Below are positions 15,899 through 21,293 of a stretch of DNA of 21,293 bases, one piece after another. The position numbers were made by a program, and so were the translations under genes. Origin of the DNA: JAZDMK01 sp043800975 (GTDB lineage: Bacteria > Bacteroidota > Bacteroidia > Bacteroidales > JAHJDW01); NCBI GenBank assembly GCA_043800975.1, contig JAZDMK010000114.1, forward strand, positions 1 through 21,293. The letters run 5' to 3'. The notes under the pieces were generated by a model that was not told where the DNA came from, searched no databases, and worked only from the letters and a program-made list of their open reading frames with translations. Within the stretch, counting starts at the first letter, position 1, and each line of letters starts with the position of its first letter.

Positions 15899-18800
15899 AT
15901 GTTCCTAAAAAACACATTGGGATATAAAAATTTTAGAAAGATTTTTTTAACATTCTTGCTGACCTGCTCATGTTTTTCAGTATTTGCATCCCACTACATG
16001 GGTGGTGAAATCACCTGGCAATGCCTGCCTTCAGGACAATATAAGTTTACCATGAAGTTGTACAGGGAGTGCAATGGTGTTACATTCGGTGCTGTTGAAA
16101 CAATGAATATTGTCAATTATCCCAATATAGGAAATTCAACACCTGTGAGTATGAGCCTGATTTCACAGACAGACATCTCTCCCGATTGCAATTCTGCTTA
16201 TCCCAATATTACCTGCACGCCAGCACCCGCCATGCCCAATACAGGAGCTGTAGAAGAGTGGGTCTATGAATCGGCTGCGATTACTTTATCCGGAGTGCCC
16301 GGTGCTGCCGGTTGGATTTTTACGTATTCATCCTGCTGCAGAAATCCCTGCACAAATATTATCGGAGCTTCGAACATTGGCTGGACTTTACGGGCAGTGA
16401 TGTATTCCTTTAACGGAGCGAATGCAAATCCATGTTTTGATAATTCACCTACGTTCACTGAAAAGCCTTCAACTGTTATTTGTGCCGGTTATCCATTTAC
16501 ATACAATCACAATGCAGTTGATAAGGATTTGGATTCTCTGGCATTTAAATGGGCACAACCGCTCGATGATTCCAATGTGCCTATTGCTGCATTTAGTGCA
16601 GGATATACCTACAATAGCCCTTTGCCCGGGCCAATCCAGAATTCTTCAAATGTTGCTGCCTTAGTGGATGTTTATACAGGTGAGATTAGTTTTACTTCCT
16701 ATACGCAAGGTGCATTTGTAACGGTTTGTAAAGTGGAATCATGGAAATGCGGTGTGAAAGTGGCCGAAATTTTCAGGGAAATGCAAGTTGTATTATTAAA
16801 CTGTCCCGGGAATACTCCTCCATTAGCCCAGGCTCCGTTTATCAATCCTGCCAATGGATTCTATGAGTGGTATTCGGATACTGTTTATGCCGGAGAATTA
16901 GTAACATTCCCATTTGCTGCAACCGATTTTCAACAGTTGCCCAATGGCGTTTTTCAAACTTTATCTATTTATGCTTCAGGTCAACAGTTTGGTACGGGCT
17001 ATACGAGTACAACCACGGGATGTCTGAATCCGCCCTGTGCTACGCTAACTCCACCACCACCAGCTTCTGCTCAATTCGGGGTGAATACAAATTTCAGCTG
17101 GCAGACGACCTGTGATCATTTGGCTACTACCATAGGGTGTGGTGTTACATCAAATGTATATAATTTTATTTTAAAGGCACAGGATGATTTTTGCCCTGCT
17201 CCTGCATACAGTATTCAAACGATTACAATTGTCGTCAAGTCATTGCCCATCCTGCCGCCACCAGATTTAAGATGTCTGGCTGTTCAACCCAATGGTAGCG
17301 TTACTTTAACGTGGATACCACCCGTTGATACATTCCCGTCTTTCAACAGCTATCATATTTTTTATTCTACAAACCCGGCGGGTCCGTTTACAGAGATTGA
17401 CAGTATATTTAATTACAATATTACTTCATATACCCACACAACAACGAACGCGAACCTTGGCCCAAGGTACTATTATTTGCAGACACGGTCCGGTTGCAAC
17501 GGAATTTTTTACTCTGCACCATCCGATACAATGAAGACGATGTATCTGCAGGTTTCAAATGTTGGAAATACTTCTGCATTCCTTACGTGGAATCCGATTC
17601 ATACACCACCTCATCCCCATACATTTCCGTATTATCGCATTTATCGCGATGATCCAATGTTGGGTTGGCAAATTTTTGATTCAACTTTAAACACAACGTA
17701 TAGCACAACTAATGTTTTAAGATGCGATACAAACCGCTTCAGGATAGAAGTTGGGGATTCGCTGGGATGTATTTCAGTATCAAACATTGACTATACTTTG
17801 TTTACCGATTCTGTTAAAGCACCCGAACTCCATTGTATTGCTGTGAATGCTGCCGGACAGGTTACGATTACCTGGGAACCCAGCATTGACGTATTAGGAA
17901 TATTTGATTGCTATCAAATCTATTCTTCATCGAATGCTGCGGGTCCGTTTACTTTGGTTGATAGTATTTTTAATATTAATACTACTACATACACGCATGC
18001 AACTGTTAATGCGAATACAGCCCCCGTGTATTATTACATAGTCACACGTTCCGAATGTACAGGTCACCGTTATTCATCTCCCGGAGATACATTAAAATCA
18101 ATTTTCCTGAGTGCAGCCAATACAGGTTTAGGTTTTGCGGCACTTTCTTGGAATCCTATTCGTATACCTGCATTATCTTCTACATATCCGTGGTATAGAA
18201 TATACCGCGAATACCCTGCAGGAACGTGGACACTGATAGATTCAACACAAATCTTTTTCTACCCCGATACAATTTTCTTCTGTAGTCAATTATTGAATTA
18301 TCGTATTGAAATAGGAGATTCATTAGGATGTATTTCTGTTTCAAATATTGATGGCGATATTTTTCAGGATATCACACCGCCTGTTAGTCCAGTGATTGAT
18401 ACAGTTTCTGTTGATGCAACTACGCAAAACGCAGTGATTAGTTGGTCTCCCAGTACTTCGCCCGATGCAATTGGTTATATCGTGTATCAGATGATTAACG
18501 GTGTGTGGACATCGCTAGATACAGTTTATGGAATTAATAACACTACTTTCACTAACCTTATTTCGAATGCGGGTGATATGGCCGAGTATTATACCATTGC
18601 TGCTCTCGATGGTTGTATGAACACAAGTCCGATGAGTGATCTTCATCGTACAATTTACCTTACAACTTCGTTAGATATCTGTGATGCAAATAATACAATT
18701 CGCTGGAACAGCTACGTGAATATGAAGCCTGGTGTGAAAGAATACAGACTTTTTGTTAGTGAGAATGCAGGCCCGGTACAATTGCTTACAACTACAACTT

Positions 18801-19789
18801 CCACGGATACATCTTACGTTCATAATAATCTGAATGTAGGGTCCACACTTTGTTATTTTGTGCAGGCAATTGATACTTCCGGTTTGCACACTTCTACATC
18901 AAACACAGAATGCGTTATTGTTACGTTCCCCAAAGTGCCTCAGTTCTGTTACATCAACCATGTTACAGTGGTGGATAATGATTATGTTGAATTATCCTGT
19001 TTTGTTGACACTTCAGCCTATGTTAAAAAATACAGAATTATGCGCGCCAATGATCCTTTAGGTGCATTCTATGAAGTTGCAACAATTAGTAATGTCACAA
19101 ATCCAATTCTGATTTATATGGATTTTGAGACTTCGCCTAAGATGCAGAGTTATACATACAAAGTCATCGTAGTGGATAGCTGCAACAACGAAGCGATAAC
19201 ATCTAATCTCGCACAAACGATTTTACTGACAGGTGAAAGTAAAAATGATATGACCAACTACCTAACATGGAATGATTATCAGACATGGCTGGGAATTGTT
19301 ATGACATATTCTATTTACCGAAAAGTAAATGATGAAATAGAATCTGTGCCTATTGCAATTCTTCCTTTCGGAACAAACAGCTATATCGACGATGTCTCTG
19401 CAATGCTAGAAACCAAAGGCGAATTCAAATACTACATCAAAGCACAGGAAGGTTTTGGAAATATGTACAACTTCGCTGATTCAAGTTTCTCCAATGAAGT
19501 AGTCACATTTCAGAACCCGCACTTCTTTGTTCCTAATGCATTTGTACCCGGTGGTGTGAATAATGTATTCAAACCTGAAATGGCGTTTGTTGATGTTACA
19601 AACTACGAATTTAATATCTTTAATCGTTGGGGAGAACAACTGTTTTATACTACAGATAAAGAAAAAGGATGGAATGGCTCATACAAAGGAAACGATGTTG
19701 AAATGGGCGTGTATGTGTATCTTTTCAGATTCCAGAATTCAAAAGGAAAATATATTCAGAAAAGTGGTTCCGTTACGTTGTTTAGATAA
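15899..19789 (+). CDS. Type B T9SS cargo: HYMGGE-type N-terminus, fibronectin-III-like repeats
   Basis: A 1296-residue protein. Residues 1-30 are the signal (FLLTCSCFSVFA). The mature protein opens with SHYMGGEITWQC and continues to ~303 with YRECNGV, SCCRNPC and NHNAVDKDLDSLAFKW. This N-terminal region recurs in large Bacteroidota proteins ending in CHU_C. Residues ~304-451 form a second region (FPFAATDFQQ, CGVTSNVYNFILKAQDDFC). From ~455 to ~1200 come fibronectin-III-like modules (VTLTWIPP, YYRIYRDDP, VTITWEPS, AVISWSPSTSPDAIGYIVY), including an exact-length 187-residue duplication (455-641 and 642-828). Residues ~1205-1296 are the type B sorting domain (VPNAFVPGG, FNIFNRWGEQLF, GWNGSYKGNDVEMGVYVY). 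Function is unknown; a surface adhesin is the obvious inference. The next gene follows after 17 nt and probably shares its transcript. Confidence 0.9.
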   Translation: MFLKNTLGYKNFRKIFLTFLLTCSCFSVFASHYMGGEITWQCLPSGQYKFTMKLYRECNGVTFGAVETMNIVNYPNIGNSTPVSMSLISQTDISPDCNSAYPNITCTPAPAMPNTGAVEEWVYESAAITLSGVPGAAGWIFTYSSCCRNPCTNIIGASNIGWTLRAVMYSFNGANANPCFDNSPTFTEKPSTVICAGYPFTYNHNAVDKDLDSLAFKWAQPLDDSNVPIAAFSAGYTYNSPLPGPIQNSSNVAALVDVYTGEISFTSYTQGAFVTVCKVESWKCGVKVAEIFREMQVVLLNCPGNTPPLAQAPFINPANGFYEWYSDTVYAGELVTFPFAATDFQQLPNGVFQTLSIYASGQQFGTGYTSTTTGCLNPPCATLTPPPPASAQFGVNTNFSWQTTCDHLATTIGCGVTSNVYNFILKAQDDFCPAPAYSIQTITIVVKSLPILPPPDLRCLAVQPNGSVTLTWIPPVDTFPSFNSYHIFYSTNPAGPFTEIDSIFNYNITSYTHTTTNANLGPRYYYLQTRSGCNGIFYSAPSDTMKTMYLQVSNVGNTSAFLTWNPIHTPPHPHTFPYYRIYRDDPMLGWQIFDSTLNTTYSTTNVLRCDTNRFRIEVGDSLGCISVSNIDYTLFTDSVKAPELHCIAVNAAGQVTITWEPSIDVLGIFDCYQIYSSSNAAGPFTLVDSIFNINTTTYTHATVNANTAPVYYYIVTRSECTGHRYSSPGDTLKSIFLSAANTGLGFAALSWNPIRIPALSSTYPWYRIYREYPAGTWTLIDSTQIFFYPDTIFFCSQLLNYRIEIGDSLGCISVSNIDGDIFQDITPPVSPVIDTVSVDATTQNAVISWSPSTSPDAIGYIVYQMINGVWTSLDTVYGINNTTFTNLISNAGDMAEYYTIAALDGCMNTSPMSDLHRTIYLTTSLDICDANNTIRWNSYVNMKPGVKEYRLFVSENAGPVQLLTTTTSTDTSYVHNNLNVGSTLCYFVQAIDTSGLHTSTSNTECVIVTFPKVPQFCYINHVTVVDNDYVELSCFVDTSAYVKKYRIMRANDPLGAFYEVATISNVTNPILIYMDFETSPKMQSYTYKVIVVDSCNNEAITSNLAQTILLTGESKNDMTNYLTWNDYQTWLGIVMTYSIYRKVNDEIESVPIAILPFGTNSYIDDVSAMLETKGEFKYYIKAQEGFGNMYNFADSSFSNEVVTFQNPHFFVPNAFVPGGVNNVFKPEMAFVDVTNYEFNIFNRWGEQLFYTTDKEKGWNGSYKGNDVEMGVYVYLFRFQNSKGKYIQKSGSVTLFR
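17261..18354 (+). repeat. 561-nt (187-codon) tandem duplication inside the 15899 gene
   Basis: Copy 1 starts at 17261 and copy 2 at 17822. LRCLAV/LHCIAV (Cys codons at 17273 and 17834) and the shared GDSLGCISVSNID (Gly codons at 17753 and 18314) both keep an offset of exactly 561 nt. Each unit is a pair of fibronectin-III-like modules. The copies are clearly similar in protein (AGPF, DSIFN, TTTYTH-like segments) but diverged in DNA. Confidence 0.8.
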
Positions 19790-19806
19790 ATCCCTTAATA
19801 GATTTT

Positions 19807-20667
19807 ATGAAAAAATTATTTATCATTCTTGTTTTTTTAAATTTTTGTATTTACTCTTATTCGCAGGATACCATTGTGGCGTGGACTTTTCCGGCTGCTT
19901 CTGCAGACTCGCTGGTTGATGTTGCAACTCCAATAAACGCGTTTTGTTTTTTACAAACCGAAAATGATTTACGCAAAATTGTTTACAATCCATCCGGTGC
20001 ATCAGGGGGAGGTGATAAATGTGCACAATCAAGTGCCTGGGATAATGGTGACAGCACAAAATATTGGGTTATTAAAATTAACACACTTAACTATTCAAAT
20101 TTAAAATTGTCATCCAAACAGAGATCATGTTCAATGCATCTTGGTCCCAGAGATTTTAAAGTTCAATATAAAACCTGCTGTGTTACCGAGTGGACTGATA
20201 TACCTAATGCCGTAATTACAGATACTTCAAACTGGTCTATGGGTGCCATAAATACAATTGAATTGCCGTATGGCTGTGAAAACAGAGATGAATTATCCTT
20301 AAGATGGGTAATGACATCAAATTTTAATGTCATTGGTAACCCAGTCGAAAGTACTGGAATGTCAAGAATAGATGATATTTATATTACAGGAACAAATATG
20401 AATAACGTACCGTCTGAAATAGAAAGTGATTTTGTAGGTATTTATCCAAACCCCACCCGGAGCAAAATCACCATCAAAAGCAATTGTTTATTTAATATTC
20501 AAACCCAAGTCAGTATTTTAAATATGAAAGGTCATCAGTTGATATCGGAAAACTATAGTAATAAAAGTTCCATCGACATTGATGTAAGCACTTTTCCCAA
20601 AGGCATTTATTTGTTGAAAATACAAGCTGACTGCGGAATTACCAGTAAAAAGTTTATTGTTCAGTAA
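19807..20667 (+). CDS. Small type A T9SS cargo with jelly-roll-like domain
   Basis: A 286-residue protein. Residues 1-20 are the signal (CIYSYSQ). Residues ~22-195 look like a single jelly-roll or discoidin-like domain: it opens with TIVAWTFPAASADSLVD, contains WDNGDSTKYWVIKINT, FKVQYKTCCVTEWTDI and ELSLRWVMTS, and closes with GMSRIDDIYITG, a strand pattern common in such modules. It is Cys-rich (KCAQSS, RSCSMH, TCC, YGCEN). Residues ~205-286 are a type A sorting domain (GIYPNPTRSKITIKS, VSILNMKGHQLIS, IDVSTFPKGIYLLKI, ending SKKFIVQ). It starts 17 nt after the type B cargo at 15899 and precedes a strong terminator, so it is likely the last gene of that transcript. Binding partner unknown. 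Confidence 0.85.
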   Translation: MKKLFIILVFLNFCIYSYSQDTIVAWTFPAASADSLVDVATPINAFCFLQTENDLRKIVYNPSGASGGGDKCAQSSAWDNGDSTKYWVIKINTLNYSNLKLSSKQRSCSMHLGPRDFKVQYKTCCVTEWTDIPNAVITDTSNWSMGAINTIELPYGCENRDELSLRWVMTSNFNVIGNPVESTGMSRIDDIYITGTNMNNVPSEIESDFVGIYPNPTRSKITIKSNCLFNIQTQVSILNMKGHQLISENYSNKSSIDIDVSTFPKGIYLLKIQADCGITSKKFIVQ

Positions 20668-20695
20668 CTATTGCTAATTATTACAACAATTGTAC

Positions 20696-20730
20696 GGCCA
20701 ATCTGAAAATATTTCAGATGGGCCTTTTTT
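20696..20730 (+). terminator. Strong rho-independent terminator
   Basis: GGCC-a-ATCTGAAA, loop ata, TTTCAGAT-g-GGCC forms a 12-bp stem with one A/G mismatch, followed directly by six T (20725-20730). It lies 28 nt after the stop at 20667 and ends the 15899-20667 unit. Confidence 0.85.
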
Positions 20731-20770
20731 GTCAGCGTATTTTCCCCTGTATTTTTCTTCTGCATTTACC

Positions 20771-20803
20771 TATTGTACATCTTTATTCCTGAAACTACTT
20801 TTG
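20771..20803 (+). promoter_or_regulatory. Candidate Bacteroidota promoter for the gene at 20954
   Basis: TACTTTTG (20796-20803) matches the Bacteroidota -7 consensus TAnnTTTG. A TTG (20773-20775) lies 20 nt upstream, where the -33 element is expected. The site is between the terminator at 20696-20730 and the ATG at 20954, leaving a leader of roughly 145 nt in which I see no riboswitch-like structure. Confidence 0.5.
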
Positions 20804-20953
20804 GATAATGGACATTTTTCATAATTAAATTTCAGGATACTAAAACGCACGAAATTTATGAGGGATGCTTATTGAAAAATAGACTTAGAAAATTATGCCA
20901 GTTGTTTTCAGCAAAAAGAATAAAATAGCAATTAAACAAAAACGCCATACATT

Positions 20954-21293
20954 ATGAAAAAGCAAATACTCCTTTCTTTAATTTTTCTTTTAGCAGTAGC
21001 TTCGAAATGCTATTCACAAAATAATTGTAGCTGGGCTTTTAATCCTTTAGAGAATTCTGATCCTAATCGCGAAATTTCAAGTTTAACATCTCCCGCTGAT
21101 CTTAATAATGCGCTTATTGGAAAATGCAGTAATGCTAGTTATAAACGGGTAAATCGAATTGAAGAAAAGGCCATTACTGCATTCGATCAATCGGGAAGAA
21201 GTGTTAAAACCGATAAAGCAGGTAACGTATATGTAACAGGAAATTTTACAGGTACCGTTGATTTTGATCCGGGAGCAGGTTTTGCGAAACTTA
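20954..21293 (+). CDS. SBBP-type beta-propeller exported protein, 3' end outside window
   Basis: ATG at 20954 opens a frame that stays open to the window edge (113 codons). Residues 1-22 form a signal peptide (ILLSLIFLLAVASKCYSQ). The Cys lacks a proper lipobox because Lys precedes it. The visible mature part includes CSWAFNPLENSDPNREISSL and then DKAGNVYVTGNFTGTVDFDPG at about residues 87-107. This matches SBBP repeats (D-x-x-GN-x-YVTG-x-F, then VDFDPG), which build seven-bladed propellers in exported Bacteroidota proteins, often with a type A sorting domain at the unseen end. It is transcribed separately from the preceding genes, given the terminator and promoter between them. Confidence 0.8.
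   Translation, partial: MKKQILLSLIFLLAVASKCYSQNNCSWAFNPLENSDPNREISSLTSPADLNNALIGKCSNASYKRVNRIEEKAITAFDQSGRSVKTDKAGNVYVTGNFTGTVDFDPGAGFAKL

Noticed and set aside
1..21293. tRNA, rRNA, transposase, integrase, toxin-antitoxin or phage genes
   Set aside because: Looked for on both strands; no cloverleaf, rRNA-like segment or recognisable protein motif of these types was seen.

Overview
The window comes from an AT-rich member of the Bacteroidota. Every convincing gene lies on the + strand, and most encode large Sec-exported proteins. They end in one of the two C-terminal sorting domains of the type IX secretion system (T9SS): type A (TIGR04183-like) or type B (gliding-motility-associated, CHU_C, TIGR04131-like). 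All family names here rest on motif recognition by eye, not on a database search.

Layout. (1) 1-259: the 3' part of a small DUF2188-like gene. (2) 260-5195: a duplicated region. A block at 279-903 (upstream DNA plus the 5' part of a gene) is repeated at 3292-4366. The first copy is a dead, internally deleted gene (557-961); the second is the full-length type A cargo (3687-5195). Between them sits a type B cargo with Ig-like, SprB and PKD-like modules (988-3228). (3) 5322-6345: an exported protein split by a frameshift at a run of eight C. (4) 6407-13219: a giant 2270-residue type A surface protein containing jelly-roll, CARDB-like, beta-helix and GEVED-like modules. (5) 13254-15790: a small exported protein whose start codon lies in a 16-bp perfect inverted repeat, overlapping by 4 nt a type B cargo with a Reelin-like N-terminal domain. 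(6) 15899-20667: a 1296-residue type B fibronectin-III-like protein with an exact 187-codon internal duplication, followed 17 nt later by a small type A cargo and a strong intrinsic terminator. (7) 20731-21293: a candidate Bacteroidota promoter and the start of an SBBP beta-propeller protein.

The window reads as an accessory surface-protein or adhesin locus. The products would cross the inner membrane by Sec and the outer membrane by T9SS, and either stay on the surface or be released. No T9SS machinery, PorP/SprF partner, regulator, transposase, tRNA, rRNA or CRISPR array is visible. The least ordinary features are structural: the duplicated block with its indel scars, the 103-bp hairpin insertion, the poly-C frameshift and the hairpin across a start codon. 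I see no complete, clearly new molecular system. The best candidate for something undescribed is the coupled pair 13254-13712 / 13709-15790 with its start-codon hairpin.
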